NCBI GenBank assembly: GCA_910589545.1 | Contig: CAJUSY010000006.1 | Coordinates: forward strand, 16,013 to 80,012 | Length of the DNA stretch: 64,000 bases | Reading direction: 5' to 3' | From: Peptoniphilaceae bacterium | Lineage (GTDB): Bacteria > Bacillota > Clostridia > Tissierellales > Peptoniphilaceae | Shown here: one piece after another, positions 52,732 to 62,183 of the stretch | How positions within the stretch are numbered: the first letter of the stretch is position 1 | Layout of the letters: every line of letters begins with the position of its first letter | The notes under the pieces: generated by a model | Database searches by the model: none | Seen by the model: only the letters and a program-made list of their open reading frames with translations | What the model was told of the DNA's origin: nothing | Made by a program: the position numbers and the translations under genes

Positions 52732-52737
52732 ATTATA
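52732..52737 (-). promoter_or_regulatory. -10 box of the gltX operon
   Basis: Minus strand TATAAT preceded by TGTGA, about 35 bp before the gltX ATG. No clear -35. Confidence 0.45.
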
Positions 52738-52781
52738 TCACAAATAGCCAAATTCAACATTTATTAATAAACCCAAAGCGA

Positions 52782-54179
52782 TTATTTCGCCAAGTTTTTT
52801 ACCCAAATTTTCTTTCCAACCAAATACAATCCCAAAATAACCTTGTACAAATCAATCACAGAAATTATCAAATACATCAAGACGACATTTAAGTCTGTAA
52901 ATTTTGCCAACAAAAACGAAATTGGATACGAAATCAAAACAATTCCTACAGAATCAAAAAGCAAAGTCAGAACAGTTTTGCCACCACTTCTGAGCGTAAA
53001 ATATGACGCATTGTATAAAGCAGATATCCACAAAAACGCTCCACCAACTCTAAGCATATTTGTCGCCATAATTTTTACATCATCATTAGTGTTATAAAAT
53101 TCTGGAAAAAGTGGTGCCAAAATAATTAACACAATCCCAACTACAAGTGATAACATCAATGAGAACACAATTAATTTCCTGTCTGTGTCTACAGCTTCAT
53201 CGATATTTCCACCACCTAAAAGTCTTCCTACCATAATTGAAATACAATCTCCCATCGCCAAATTAAAAACGATGAAAAGTCCTATAATTGTCTGAGAAAT
53301 ATTGTAGGCAGCCAAAGCTTCAATTCCTCTTGTTGAATAAGATTGTGTAATCGCAGCAATCCCCAAAGAATACAAAACTTCATTGATTATCAAAGGGATT
53401 CCCGCAACAGTTATATTCTTGAAAAGCCCTGTATCGACATGGAAATTTTTGAAAAAATTAGAATAAAATGTAAACCTAAGTTTGTTTTTGTTTGCAAAAT
53501 AAATAAACAATGAAAGTTCAACAAATCTTGAAATAACAGTCGCAATCGCAGCGCCCTTTGGTCCTAATGCAGGAAAACCTAAAAGTCCGAAAATCAAAAC
53601 CAAGTTGAACGCAAAATTTACTAAAACAGTAATAATCGACGTTATCATCGGAAGTCTAGTTTCGCCATTCACTCTCATTGAGGATGAGATGGATTGTGAA
53701 AAAGCAAAAGGAATAAATCCTATAGTCATTATCTTGGTATAATCTAGTGCAAACTTCATAGTCGTATTAATATTTTTTACAGTATCTGTATCTGGATTCA
53801 TAAATAAATACAATAATTTCTCGCCAAAAACCCAGAAAATTAAAACGCTAATCACAGAAACGATAAAAGATAACACCACATCAAAATACAAACAGTTTTG
53901 AACATTTTTGTAATCTTTCTTACCTGCAAATTGTGCCGCAAAAATACTAGCCGCTGACACAAGTCCGAAAATTGCCAAGTTAAATACAGTAATCAATTGG
54001 TTAGCAACAGAAACTCCACTCATCGCAAAAGTTCCAGTCTGTCCAACCATAATATTGTCCAACATATTTACAAATGATGTAATCAGTTGCTGAATTATAA
54101 TTGGAATTGCTAAAACCAATACCCCTTTATAGAAATTTTTATCACCAAAAAACTTATTCTTCTTTAATGCTAAATTCAA
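52782..54179 (-). CDS. MATE family efflux transporter
   Basis: The 465-residue protein has twelve predicted helices in two halves. The first half begins GVLVLAIPIIIQQLITSFVNMLDNIMVGQTG and has VSVANQLITVFNLAIFGLVSA. The second half has TVAGIPLIINEVLYSLGIAAITQSYS. It exports drugs or metabolites with a sodium or proton gradient. It forms a two-gene unit with the acetyltransferase upstream (1-bp gap). It is not closely similar by eye to the other MATE pump at 46.8 kb. Confidence 0.92.
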   Translation of the reverse strand: MNLALKKNKFFGDKNFYKGVLVLAIPIIIQQLITSFVNMLDNIMVGQTGTFAMSGVSVANQLITVFNLAIFGLVSAASIFAAQFAGKKDYKNVQNCLYFDVVLSFIVSVISVLIFWVFGEKLLYLFMNPDTDTVKNINTTMKFALDYTKIMTIGFIPFAFSQSISSSMRVNGETRLPMITSIITVLVNFAFNLVLIFGLLGFPALGPKGAAIATVISRFVELSLFIYFANKNKLRFTFYSNFFKNFHVDTGLFKNITVAGIPLIINEVLYSLGIAAITQSYSTRGIEALAAYNISQTIIGLFIVFNLAMGDCISIMVGRLLGGGNIDEAVDTDRKLIVFSLMLSLVVGIVLIILAPLFPEFYNTNDDVKIMATNMLRVGGAFLWISALYNASYFTLRSGGKTVLTLLFDSVGIVLISYPISFLLAKFTDLNVVLMYLIISVIDLYKVILGLYLVGKKIWVKNLAK

Positions 54180-54180
54180 T

Positions 54181-54726
54181 CTATCCCTCCTTCAAATTTT
54201 CTATGTAATAATAATTGCAAAGCATCTTTGTTCCATCAAAATTCTCATACAGATGTTCACCATAAAATTGGAACCCACATTTTTCAATAACTCTTGCACT
54301 CTTTTTATTCTCAACAAAACAACTGCAAGAAACATAATCGTAATCCAAATCCTTTAGCAAGTGATTTACAAAACACTTCACAGCCTTTGTCATAATCCCA
54401 CGATTCCAATAATTTTTGTTCAGACTGTAGCCAATTTCAACGCCTATCTTATCTTCAAACTCTGGTTTTTCGTACAAATATTCGTCTTTGTAAACTCCAA
54501 TCATTCCTATTAGTTTGTCTTCCTGAAAAATACCATATTCTAACTTTGAATCGATGAAATCGTTGAGAATTTTCTTGGATTGTTCGATGGATTTGTGTGG
54601 TTTCCATCCCGCAGATGGTCCCACCTCATTTTGCATAGCGTATTCATAAAAATCTCTCAAATATTTCATTTCCAACGCTTTTATTTCTACATATTCACAT
54701 TTTAAAATAAAATCTTCGTATTTCAT
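54181..54726 (-). CDS. RimJ/RimL-type GNAT N-acetyltransferase
   Basis: The 181-residue protein has the GNAT pattern of the RimJ/RimL group: VEIGYSLNKNYWNRGIMTKAVKCFVNHLL with the CoA loop NRGIMT, then SARVIEKCGFQFYGE near the C-terminus. The substrate is unknown. I chose the ATG at 54726 after GGAGATAC. It is coupled to a MATE pump, so modification and export of a compound is a possibility, but this is a guess. Confidence 0.85.
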   Translation of the reverse strand: MKYEDFILKCEYVEIKALEMKYLRDFYEYAMQNEVGPSAGWKPHKSIEQSKKILNDFIDSKLEYGIFQEDKLIGMIGVYKDEYLYEKPEFEDKIGVEIGYSLNKNYWNRGIMTKAVKCFVNHLLKDLDYDYVSCSCFVENKKSARVIEKCGFQFYGEHLYENFDGTKMLCNYYYIENLKEG

Positions 54727-54822
54727 TTGTATCTCCAAATTTTTTCAATCTATATAATAATATATCTTTAAAAATTGGAAGTCAATCGATTTTAAAACAA
54801 GATTTCTTCAAATAAAAATCAT

Positions 54823-54942
54823 CCCCCGGCGTAGCCGGGGGTTTTTCTCATGCGGCCCAAAGGGCCTGTATTACCAGCCACGCCTCAATGGCGTTGGTTA
54901 GTCCGCCACTTGCAACTTCTACTTGCTACCCTTTAAAAGGGT
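54823..54942 (-). repeat. Four-hairpin array at the right end of the IS element
   Basis: In plus order: CCCCCGGC/GCCGGGGG (54823-54841), GGCCC/GGGCC (54854-54866), ACGCC/GGCGT with outer CCA/TGG pairs (54872-54898), a GTCCGCCACTTGCA box (54901-54914), and ACCCT/AGGGT (54928-54942), which overlaps the tnpA stop. The same order of elements recurs at 63852-63969. Confidence 0.65.
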
Positions 54943-55384
54943 CAACTACATCAAATGTTAGTTGTTCACTTAACTGGTCTTGTTTTAATTGGTTTTGGAT
55001 ATATTCTTGGATTGCTTTTGCATTTTTACCTGCTGTGTCTACATAATATCCTCTACACCAAAACTGTCTTCCTCTGTATTTATATTTTAAGCTTCCCCAT
55101 CTTTCATATATCATTATGCTACTCTTTCCTTTTAAAAATCCCATAAAACTTGATACTGATAGTTTCGGTGGTATTTCTACTAACATATGAATATGATCTG
55201 GGCATACTTCAGCTTCTATTATGTTTACTTCTTTCCAGCTACATAATTCTCGAAGTATTTGTCCTATTTCTAATCTTTTGCTTCCGTAAAATTCTTTTCT
55301 CCTATATTTCGGTGCAAATACTATATGGTATTTACAGTTCCATTTTGTATGTGATAAACTATGTTTGTCATTTATTGATGACAT
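54926..55384 (-). CDS. tnpA: IS200/IS605 family Y1 transposase TnpA
   Basis: The 152-residue HUH single-strand transposase has the metal motif HIH (His64, His66 in CPDHIHMLVEIPP) and the catalytic tyrosine Tyr128 in AIQEYIQNQ, with Gln132 nearby. The protein appears complete and of normal length, so the element may be active. The start follows a strong AAGGAGGT site. No tnpB accompanies it. Confidence 0.95.
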   Translation of the reverse strand: MSSINDKHSLSHTKWNCKYHIVFAPKYRRKEFYGSKRLEIGQILRELCSWKEVNIIEAEVCPDHIHMLVEIPPKLSVSSFMGFLKGKSSIMIYERWGSLKYKYRGRQFWCRGYYVDTAGKNAKAIQEYIQNQLKQDQLSEQLTFDVVDPFKG

Positions 55385-55526
55385 TTTCTTACCTCCTTGA
55401 TATTTTTTATTGCAGTTGGCGAACTACAATTTAATTATATATCATAGGAGGTTTTTTGTTGGTTTTTCATCGCTAAAGCTATACTGAACCCCCAGTCTAA
55501 CTGGGGGTTTTCTTCTTACAACAAAA

Positions 55527-55546
55527 AAGAGCCCTTTCGGACTCTT
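55527..55546 (-). terminator. Terminator of hcp
   Basis: AAGAGTCC-GAAA-GGGCTCTT is an 8-bp stem (one G-U) with a GAAA tetraloop and a TTTTTTG tail on the minus strand. The IS element begins about 15 bp beyond the T-run. Confidence 0.9.
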
Positions 55547-55567
55547 AATTAAATGAATTTTCACGAA

Positions 55568-57229
55568 TTATTTTGTTTTTATTCCAAATTTTTCCATATC
55601 TTCATCAACTTCTCCTATTGGAGCAATTCCAAAATTTTCTACCAAAACATTGGCTACATTTGGAGATAGGAATGCAGGAAGAGTTGGTCCAAGATGAATA
55701 TTTTTAACGCCTAAGCTCAAAAGTGCAAGTAGTACGATTACTGCTTTTTGTTCATACCATGCAATGTTGTAGCTAATTGGCAAATCGTTGATATCATCAA
55801 AACCAAAAGCTTTTTGTAAAGCTTGAGCTATGACAACCAATGAGTAAGAATCGTTGCATTGACCTGCATCTAAAACTCTTGGAATTACATTGATATCTCC
55901 TAAGTTTAATTTGTTGTATCTGTATTTTGCACAACCAGCAGTTAAAATAATTGTGTCATCAGGCAATGCTTTCGCAAAATCTTCGTAGTAATTTCTACCT
56001 TTTTGTCTTCCGTCACAACCAGCCATTACTACAAATTGTTGAATATCTCCATTTTTAACAGCTTCAACAACTTTGTCTGCCAAAGCTAACACTTGATTAT
56101 GTGCAAATCCACCAACTATTTTACCGTTTTCGATTTCTTTTGGAGAATCACATTTTTTTGCAAGTTCGATTATTTCTGAGAAATCTTTGTGACCATTTTC
56201 ATCTGCTGCAATGTGTTTCATTCCAGGATATGCTGCAACGCCAGTTGTGAATACTCTATCTTTGTAAGAATCTTTTGGTGGAGTTATACAGTTAGTAGTC
56301 ATCAAGATTGGACCATTAAATGATTCAAATTCCTTGTCTTGTAACCACCAAGAATTTCCGTAATTTCCTACGAAATTGTCGTATTTTTTGAAAGCTGGAT
56401 AATAATTTGCAGGTAACATTTCACTGTGAGTGTACACGTCTACTCCTGTGTTTTGAGTTTGTTCCAAAAGCATTTCCATATCTTTCAAATCATGACCTGA
56501 AATCAAAATCGCAGGATTGTTTCTAACTCCTATATTTACTTCTGAAATTTCTGGATTTCCATATGCAGATGTATTAGCGCTATCCAAAAGAGCCATTGCT
56601 GCTGCACCATTTGATCCAGTTTGTAATGTTAAATCTATCAAATCTTCTACGGATAAACTATCATCCATTAATTTTGCTAAAGTATTTTCCATAAATTCGT
56701 CTACATTTTCATCGAATTTTCCCAAAACATTAGCGTGTCTATTGTAGGCTGCCATTCCCTTCAATCCGTAAGTAATAAGTTCTCTAAGACTTCTCTTATC
56801 GTCATCCAAAGTATTCAACACGCCGATAATTTGTGATTTCAATTTTAATTCATCATCGTCTTTTTCGTTATACAAAGCTGCCTTTGACAAGTTTTCTTTG
56901 TCATCTAAGCCTTCGATTAATTTTTGGTTCAAATCGATAGTTTCTTTTACTTTTTCTAACAAATCTTCATAGTGGAAGTTTGCGTTTGTAATTGTAGTAA
57001 ACAAATTATTGTTTACATAAGAATGTAAATCAGAGATATCTTTGTTTTCTTTTCTCATTCTAGTTAGGATTTCGCCTAATCCTTTTGTAACCCATACAAG
57101 CAAATCTTCGATGTTTGCTACATCTGATGTTTTACCGCAAACCCCTTTTTTTGTACATGCGATGTTTTTTGCTGTTTCTTGACATTGATAACAAAACATT
57201 TCTTCATTTTTTTCAATAGTTTTTTCCAT
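55568..57229 (-). CDS. hcp: Hybrid cluster protein (hydroxylamine reductase)
   Basis: Hcp holds a [4Fe-4S] cluster and a hybrid Fe-S-O cluster, and acts in nitrosative stress as a hydroxylamine or NO reductase. The 553-residue protein has the N-terminal cysteine set [20 protein letters not shown] (Cys13, Cys16, later Cys) and hybrid-cluster ligands in the C-terminal part ([39 protein letters not shown]). The class with two close N-terminal Cys is that of anaerobes. It is regulated by a Crp/Fnr-type site upstream; the regulator gene lies next to it. Confidence 0.96.
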   Translation of the reverse strand: MEKTIEKNEEMFCYQCQETAKNIACTKKGVCGKTSDVANIEDLLVWVTKGLGEILTRMRKENKDISDLHSYVNNNLFTTITNANFHYEDLLEKVKETIDLNQKLIEGLDDKENLSKAALYNEKDDDELKLKSQIIGVLNTLDDDKRSLRELITYGLKGMAAYNRHANVLGKFDENVDEFMENTLAKLMDDSLSVEDLIDLTLQTGSNGAAAMALLDSANTSAYGNPEISEVNIGVRNNPAILISGHDLKDMEMLLEQTQNTGVDVYTHSEMLPANYYPAFKKYDNFVGNYGNSWWLQDKEFESFNGPILMTTNCITPPKDSYKDRVFTTGVAAYPGMKHIAADENGHKDFSEIIELAKKCDSPKEIENGKIVGGFAHNQVLALADKVVEAVKNGDIQQFVVMAGCDGRQKGRNYYEDFAKALPDDTIILTAGCAKYRYNKLNLGDINVIPRVLDAGQCNDSYSLVVIAQALQKAFGFDDINDLPISYNIAWYEQKAVIVLLALLSLGVKNIHLGPTLPAFLSPNVANVLVENFGIAPIGEVDEDMEKFGIKTK

Positions 57230-57254
57230 TTTATTTCCCCCTTGATTAAGTCTA

Positions 57255-57285
57255 ACTTATGATTTAATTATAATGAATCATAAGT
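57255..57285. promoter_or_regulatory. Long inverted repeat over the hcp -10 region
   Basis: ACTTATGATT and AATCATAAGT are exact reverse complements, 11 bases apart, and the -10 TATAAT (minus strand, 57267-57272) lies in the spacer. It could be a repressor operator or a DNA or mRNA hairpin at the start of the transcript. Confidence 0.45.
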
Positions 57286-57295
57286 ATGAGTTTCT

Positions 57296-57309
57296 GTAAC
57301 ATAAGTTAC
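57296..57309 (-). promoter_or_regulatory. Crp/Fnr-type operator upstream of hcp
   Basis: GTAAC-ATAA-GTTAC is a 5+4+5 palindrome. Its centre is about 42 bp before the predicted hcp start point, the standard distance of a class II activator site. The nearby Crp/Fnr gene is the natural candidate for binding it. Confidence 0.6.
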
Positions 57310-57318
57310 GTTAATCCA

Positions 57319-57972
57319 TTACAGTAAATTTACCAATTCAGTTTTGTTTTTAATTATAATTTCACCCCCATTCAATTCTATCAATCCACTATCTTCCATA
57401 TTTAATAATTCTCTAGATAAAGAAGGTCTAGTAGTTGCCATAAAATCTGCCATTTGTTGCCTTGTCATTCCAGTATTTGATACGTCATTTTTCTGCGTCT
57501 GAATTAAAAAAGTTGCAATCTTTTGTCTTAATGAAAAACTTGACAACAACCTCACCTTGCTATTTAAGAAAAATGCTTTTTCAGCAAGAATTGTAACCAA
57601 ATTGGTCATTATTTTATTTTTTATCGGAGTTGAGTCTTTAGAAATATCGAAGAAACTAACGGGAATTTCTAATATTTCACAATCAGTATTGCAAGCTAAA
57701 GTAAAATCGCTGATTTTATTTAAATAAGAATACACTTCCGCCATGACTTCTCCATGGTTTTTGAAAATATTTACTACTGTATTTTTGCCATTTATATCCG
57801 TTTTTTCAAGACTTAGCTTGCCACTTTTTAAAACGTAGATTTTGTCGCAAACATCCCCCGGAGAAAAAACACATGAGTTTTTGTTGTATTTATTAAGTTT
57901 TGAATTTGATTCAACTACAAATTGTTCAAATTCGTCTTCTGTAAAATTTTTAAAAAGTTTTGATTTTATCAT
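57319..57972 (-). CDS. Crp/Fnr family regulator, probable activator of hcp
   Basis: The 217-residue protein has an N-terminal cyclic-nucleotide-binding-like beta roll (CVFSPGDVCDKIYVLKSGKLSL, residues 33-54) and a C-terminal winged helix (NTGMTRQQMADFMATTRPSLSRELLNMEDSGLI). The N-terminal iron-sulfur cysteine pattern of Fnr is absent. Regulators of this kind next to hcp (HcpR-like) respond to nitrosative stress; a matching palindrome lies in the hcp promoter. The gene ends 90 bp before hcp. Confidence 0.88.
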   Translation of the reverse strand: MIKSKLFKNFTEDEFEQFVVESNSKLNKYNKNSCVFSPGDVCDKIYVLKSGKLSLEKTDINGKNTVVNIFKNHGEVMAEVYSYLNKISDFTLACNTDCEILEIPVSFFDISKDSTPIKNKIMTNLVTILAEKAFFLNSKVRLLSSFSLRQKIATFLIQTQKNDVSNTGMTRQQMADFMATTRPSLSRELLNMEDSGLIELNGGEIIIKNKTELVNLL

Positions 57973-58022
57973 TTAATCACCATTATTTTTATACCCATTA
58001 AAGTCAACTCACACACAAAAAA

Positions 58023-58050
58023 ACGCATTAGAATTTTCATCCTAATGCGT
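58023..58050 (-). terminator. Terminator of the Wzz/Wzy-like unit
   Basis: ACGCATTAG/CTAATGCGT 9-bp stem followed on the minus strand by TTTTTTTGTG. Confidence 0.88.
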
Positions 58051-58056
58051 TTGGTT

Positions 58057-59076
58057 TTAAGCATATGGTAAATATTTTTTATCGTCTGCATTGTATTTTG
58101 AAATTTCTACAGCTGCAATTGGATTAATGCCTAATGATTTTATAGCTTCCAATGTGTTTTTGATTTCTCCTAATCTTGAATCGTCTTTCTTGTAAAGTAC
58201 GATTGCGTTTTGAATGTCTTTTGTCAGGTCTGTAAGGTCTACTTTTTCTGAAATTGGACTTATAGCTGTAATTTTCTTTTCGAAATTTGAATTGTATGCT
58301 TTGGCTAAATTTGCTGTGTTTTGATCAAAACTAAACACACCAACATTATCAAAACTATCTATTCTTCTGTTCAATAAGCTCAATGCGCTATTTGAATTTT
58401 CGTCATAATCATTTGAAAGTACGCTAACTGTTTCAAGTCCCAATTTGTTTTGCAATTGTTCTTTGCTGAAAATATTAGGATCTTTGTAATATGAAGCGAA
58501 TGCATATGCTAGACCTATTAACATTCCCAAGAACAATCCTATTGCAGTGTCAATTTTATTTACAAGTTGTTTGATTTTTTTCTTAGCATTTGGTGCATCA
58601 ACGACTTGAATATTATCTTTTTTCATTGTCTTTTTAGTCAAATCTGTAATAGCTTTTAATGATTCTTCCAATACTTTGTTAGTTTGTTGAGCGCTTTCAC
58701 TTGAATATTCCATTTCAATAATTGATGTAGATGGAACGCTTTTTACTTTCAAATCTTTTCTTAAATCAGAAGATCTAACACCATTTCCTACTTTTTCTGC
58801 TACTGTATCCAAAACAGAATTTGATTTAATTAATTGTTCAACATTTGAAACCAATTGTGTATTGATCATTGCATCTACTTTGGAAACAACTGCTCCTTCT
58901 TTTTCAAAATCTTCTGGACTTCCCACCATTATTGAAACTTTTGATGAGTAAGAGTCCTTTCCCAAAACATTATTAAAAATATTTGTCAATAACGCACACA
59001 CAAGCATTATTATTATAATGTGTGGCAATTTTCTAAGTATCGCTTGCCACGCTTCTTTTAAATTTAATTCTTCCAA
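58057..59076 (-). CDS. Polysaccharide chain-length determinant (Wzz/CapA-like)
   Basis: The 339-residue protein has a Wzz-type N-terminal helix (LPHIIIIMLVCALLTNIF, residues 16-33), a periplasm-type outer domain and a second helix (TAIGLFLGMLIGLAYAFAS near 178-197) with the preceding proline-poor KKKIKQLVNK. A cytoplasmic C-terminal part of ~130 residues follows; it lacks a Walker motif, so it is not a fused tyrosine kinase. It should control the chain length or export of a surface polysaccharide. It is 2 bp downstream of the Wzy-like gene. Confidence 0.8.
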   Translation of the reverse strand: MEELNLKEAWQAILRKLPHIIIIMLVCALLTNIFNNVLGKDSYSSKVSIMVGSPEDFEKEGAVVSKVDAMINTQLVSNVEQLIKSNSVLDTVAEKVGNGVRSSDLRKDLKVKSVPSTSIIEMEYSSESAQQTNKVLEESLKAITDLTKKTMKKDNIQVVDAPNAKKKIKQLVNKIDTAIGLFLGMLIGLAYAFASYYKDPNIFSKEQLQNKLGLETVSVLSNDYDENSNSALSLLNRRIDSFDNVGVFSFDQNTANLAKAYNSNFEKKITAISPISEKVDLTDLTKDIQNAIVLYKKDDSRLGEIKNTLEAIKSLGINPIAAVEISKYNADDKKYLPYA

Positions 59077-59078
59077 GT

Positions 59079-60371
59079 TTATATCTCCTTAACTTTTTTA
59101 TCTCTTTTACTCAATAACCACATTAAAAATATGCTCATAATCAACCCGTGATATAGAAGTCCTGTAAGCAAATCCACACTAATAAGATTGAACACAGGCA
59201 CAATAGTTATGGCTATAGCTACCCACAAAGGCATTTTTTTGTATGAGATTTCATCCATAATTCCAATTAACCAACCAGTAATTGCAGAATAAGTTAACAT
59301 TCCGTAAAAACCAAAGTTAGCGTATCCATTTGCGATAAATCCTGTATTAACCCATGTGTTTGGATGACCGTAATAAATCATCGAAATCAACGCCTGGATT
59401 GGATAATTATATGGATACAATTTTCCACCAAATACCCAAGATTTGTCTGTCAAATACACGAAATCAATATTTTTGAATGCATCATAATATCTGAAATGAT
59501 TATCTGCAGTTACCATGAAAACACGCCTTACGATTACACTTATAGGTTGCCAATTATCTGTTATTAAATAAAATGCCAAACACAAAAATGTAAGACCAGC
59601 TAGTCCCATAGTCATTAAATTTCCAGTGTATTTATTTCCTTTTACGATAGCTATAAAAATTACCAAAACCGGATAAAACAGCATTGACTTATGTGAAGTA
59701 AATCCAAAGAAAAATACTTGGCAAATCAATGTGATTACAGTTCCTAATTTTTTCCTATCCCAAAGGCAGAAAACCAACAAAGTTGGGTTGATAATTTTAC
59801 CATACCAGTTCATAAAATATGCAAATGGTCCTGGGAAGATTACTTCCGCAATTTCCCTTCTAGTGTCGTATACTTTTCTAAAATCGAAATTCAAATATTT
59901 TAGTCCGCCTCTCATTATTATCCAAGCAAACATCAATATTCCAACCAGTGCAAAAGCATAGACTATGAAATTTTCGTTGATTTTTTTATCAGAGAAAGAT
60001 AATCTCAATTTAGGTGAATTAGCGAAAATTTGTATTGTATAAAACGATGCTATCAACATGTACATATATAATCTAGAGAAATCCTTATAAGGATATATAT
60101 TTAAACATGGTATGATTATCAAAACATAAAATAGCATCAGATAAAAATCACTGACTCTCTCTACTTTATGCCTTATCGTATAACACATTATCACAACCAA
60201 AGCGTATGATTCTATCAATTTGTAAATATTTAAATTGTTCACAAGCCCCATGTATGAAAACAACGGACTTATTGCATAAGAATAACTCAAATCCAAAAAC
60301 AATTTAAACATCAATGATAAAAACACAAAAAACCCTTTTGATTGGAACAATGCTTTTATATCATCAGTCAT
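59079..60371 (-). CDS. Oligosaccharide repeat-unit polymerase-like membrane protein
   Basis: The 430-residue protein has about twelve hydrophobic segments and a long outside loop (about residues 265-340) rich in Tyr, Trp and Asn. This topology is typical of Wzy/EpsG-type polymerases, which have little sequence conservation. Its pairing with a Wzz-like protein supports this. The two form a small polysaccharide unit without glycosyltransferases beside it. Confidence 0.7.
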   Translation of the reverse strand: MTDDIKALFQSKGFFVFLSLMFKLFLDLSYSYAISPLFSYMGLVNNLNIYKLIESYALVVIMCYTIRHKVERVSDFYLMLFYVLIIIPCLNIYPYKDFSRLYMYMLIASFYTIQIFANSPKLRLSFSDKKINENFIVYAFALVGILMFAWIIMRGGLKYLNFDFRKVYDTRREIAEVIFPGPFAYFMNWYGKIINPTLLVFCLWDRKKLGTVITLICQVFFFGFTSHKSMLFYPVLVIFIAIVKGNKYTGNLMTMGLAGLTFLCLAFYLITDNWQPISVIVRRVFMVTADNHFRYYDAFKNIDFVYLTDKSWVFGGKLYPYNYPIQALISMIYYGHPNTWVNTGFIANGYANFGFYGMLTYSAITGWLIGIMDEISYKKMPLWVAIAITIVPVFNLISVDLLTGLLYHGLIMSIFLMWLLSKRDKKVKEI

Positions 60372-60401
60372 AAATTCCCCTTTTCATTTTTTTACTAAAT
60401 T

Positions 60402-60410
60402 AGTATACCA
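60402..60410 (-). promoter_or_regulatory. Extended -10 promoter of the Wzy/Wzz-like unit
   Basis: Minus strand TGGTATACT, about 31 bp before the ATG. A TTTATT at 17 bp upstream may be a weak -35. Confidence 0.5.
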
Positions 60411-60430
60411 TAATTAAACGCGATAATAAA

Positions 60431-61372
60431 CTAATTTACTTTATTTTTAGGGATTTCTCCGTTTTTAAATTGCATAATATTGTCAAAAGTAAATTCACCC
60501 ATTTGAACTCTCGCAAGTTTAGTTGCATTTCCCAAATGAGGCGCCAATAAAATATTCTTAGCATTTTTCAAATCTTCTGAAATTTTGGGCTCAAATTCGT
60601 ACACATCCAATGCACAACCAGCAATTTCTCCATTATTTAATGCATTTATCAAATCTTGTTCGCTAATAACTTTGCCACGAGATGCGTTGATAAGATATGC
60701 TGATTTTTTCATTTTTGAGAATGCTTTTGCATCTATTAAGTGATGTAGTTTTTCGCTATAAGCTGTGTGTAAAGTTATTACGTCACTGTTTTCAAGTAAA
60801 TAATCTAAATCTACTTGCTTTGCCCCATCAACTTCCTTTTTGCTACGATTGTAGAATATCACATCCATGTCAAACGCTTTGGCTTTTCTCAAAACTTCAG
60901 TTCCAATTCTACCAAGTCCGATTATTCCCAAAGTTTTCCCTTCCAATGTTTCTCCCAGACCATACACAGGCTTCCATCCTTCGAATGAATCGTCGTAGCA
61001 ATCAGAATTCATTTTTGTAATATTTCTGAGTAGATCTATCATCAAACCAAAAGTCAATTCTGCAGTCGATTTTGTAGATGCAGATGCCGGTGCATTTGTG
61101 ACAATTATTCCTTTTTCTTTTGCGTAATTAATGTCCACATTATCAAAACCAGCGCCGTAATTTGCAATTATTTTCAAATTTTTAGCTGCATCGATAATTT
61201 CTGAATCGATTTTTTCACTCAAAGGACACACTAAAGCTTCTGCATCTTTTATTCTAGTTTTCAATTCTTTCTTCGACAAAAAATCCAAACTATCGTGATA
61301 ATCTACTTCAAAATTCTCTTCGTATTTTTTAATAATTTCTTCAGGGATTCTATTAGTAATCAAAACTTTCAT
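60431..61372 (-). CDS. D-isomer-specific 2-hydroxyacid dehydrogenase family protein
   Basis: The 313-residue NAD(P)-dependent reductase has the dinucleotide motif TLGIIGLGRIGTEV near residue 147, the substrate arginine in INASRGKVISEQDL (near 228-241), a downstream Glu (VYEFEPKISE) and the catalytic His in LAPHLGNATKLAR (near 283). Members include glyoxylate/hydroxypyruvate reductases; NYGAGFDNVDI near 74 fits that group. The substrate is uncertain. The ATG overlaps the stop of the PHP hydrolase upstream. Confidence 0.88.
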   Translation of the reverse strand: MKVLITNRIPEEIIKKYEENFEVDYHDSLDFLSKKELKTRIKDAEALVCPLSEKIDSEIIDAAKNLKIIANYGAGFDNVDINYAKEKGIIVTNAPASASTKSTAELTFGLMIDLLRNITKMNSDCYDDSFEGWKPVYGLGETLEGKTLGIIGLGRIGTEVLRKAKAFDMDVIFYNRSKKEVDGAKQVDLDYLLENSDVITLHTAYSEKLHHLIDAKAFSKMKKSAYLINASRGKVISEQDLINALNNGEIAGCALDVYEFEPKISEDLKNAKNILLAPHLGNATKLARVQMGEFTFDNIMQFKNGEIPKNKVN

Positions 61373-62163
61373 TACATATCCTCCATTTTTATTGTAGTCA
61401 TTTTTCTATTTTCAAACATCGCCAAATATTTTGCATCCACGCTTTTTAATAATTTGAAAGCATCATCAAAGTGATATCTGTAATAATTTTCATAATGCGC
61501 ATCGCTACCAACTGAGAATAATTTGCCCTTCATTTTCACATATTTTTTGAGCGCAAATGTGTAATATTCTAAGTTATCGTATTGATACACGCTCCTAGTG
61601 TTAAGCTCCAATGCTTTTTCATCATTAATGAGTTCTGCAAAAACTTTTGTCAAATATTCATCTACAATGTCCATATTTTTAGATTCCAATTTATTAAGTC
61701 TTAATGCGTAATCAATGTGTGTTAACACGTCAAAATCTTTGAAATTATTCACAGCTTCCAGCATTTTTTCAAAATAATTTGTAAGAAACTCTCTTTGAGA
61801 ATAATCTTCTGGCTTTGGATTCATAAAATCTTTGCCTCCATATTGATGAACTGATAGAAGTTGAATGTCATAATCTCTGCTGTTCACAGTGTTTTTGATT
61901 TTCTCTAAGTTTTCTGTTGTGTATCCAATTTCTATTCCTTTTAAGATTTTTTGTGAACTTTTTTGGTTGTGTTCTTCAATCACTTTTACGTATTTGTCAT
62001 AATCAATGTCCACATCCTCAACTCTACCATCATTATAGGTAAATCCATAATCCAAGTGTTCGGTTGTGATGATGTCGCCTTTGACAAGCTTCAAATAATT
62101 TTCAAATTTTTCTTTACTATCGAATGAAAATTCCGTATGACAATGTTGATCTCTATAATACAT
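61372..62163 (-). CDS. PHP-domain phosphatase, histidinol-phosphatase-like
   Basis: The 263-residue protein starts YYRDQHCHTEFSFDS with the first PHP metal motif (HCH), has TTEHLDYGF near 34, GIEIGYT near 82, LLSVHQYGG near 104 and GSDAHYENYYR near 229. These are the metal ligands of the PHP superfamily HisJ-like group. There are no other histidine biosynthesis genes here, so it may act on another phosphoester. It is coupled to the 2-hydroxyacid dehydrogenase. Confidence 0.83.
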   Translation of the reverse strand: MYYRDQHCHTEFSFDSKEKFENYLKLVKGDIITTEHLDYGFTYNDGRVEDVDIDYDKYVKVIEEHNQKSSQKILKGIEIGYTTENLEKIKNTVNSRDYDIQLLSVHQYGGKDFMNPKPEDYSQREFLTNYFEKMLEAVNNFKDFDVLTHIDYALRLNKLESKNMDIVDEYLTKVFAELINDEKALELNTRSVYQYDNLEYYTFALKKYVKMKGKLFSVGSDAHYENYYRYHFDDAFKLLKSVDAKYLAMFENRKMTTIKMEDM

Positions 62164-62183
62164 ATTACTCCTTAAATGAACGA

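Larger units (their letters stand above)
54816..55515 (-). mobile_element. IS200/IS605 family element with tnpA only
   Basis: About 700 bp contain a single Y1 transposase gene and subterminal hairpins instead of terminal inverted repeats, as in IS200. The end downstream of tnpA has the perfect hairpin CCCCCGGC-GTA-GCCGGGGG (54823-54841). The other end has AACCCCCAGT-CTA-ACTGGGGGTT (55487-55509). Exact cleavage sites are uncertain. It lies between the acetyltransferase gene and the hcp terminator. Its higher GC than its surroundings fits mobile DNA. Confidence 0.88.

Noticed and set aside
52697..52781. T-box leader before gltX
   Set aside because: The gap is 85 bp and the predicted transcript leader ~30 nt, too short for a T-box; no TGGGAC-type T-box sequence seen.
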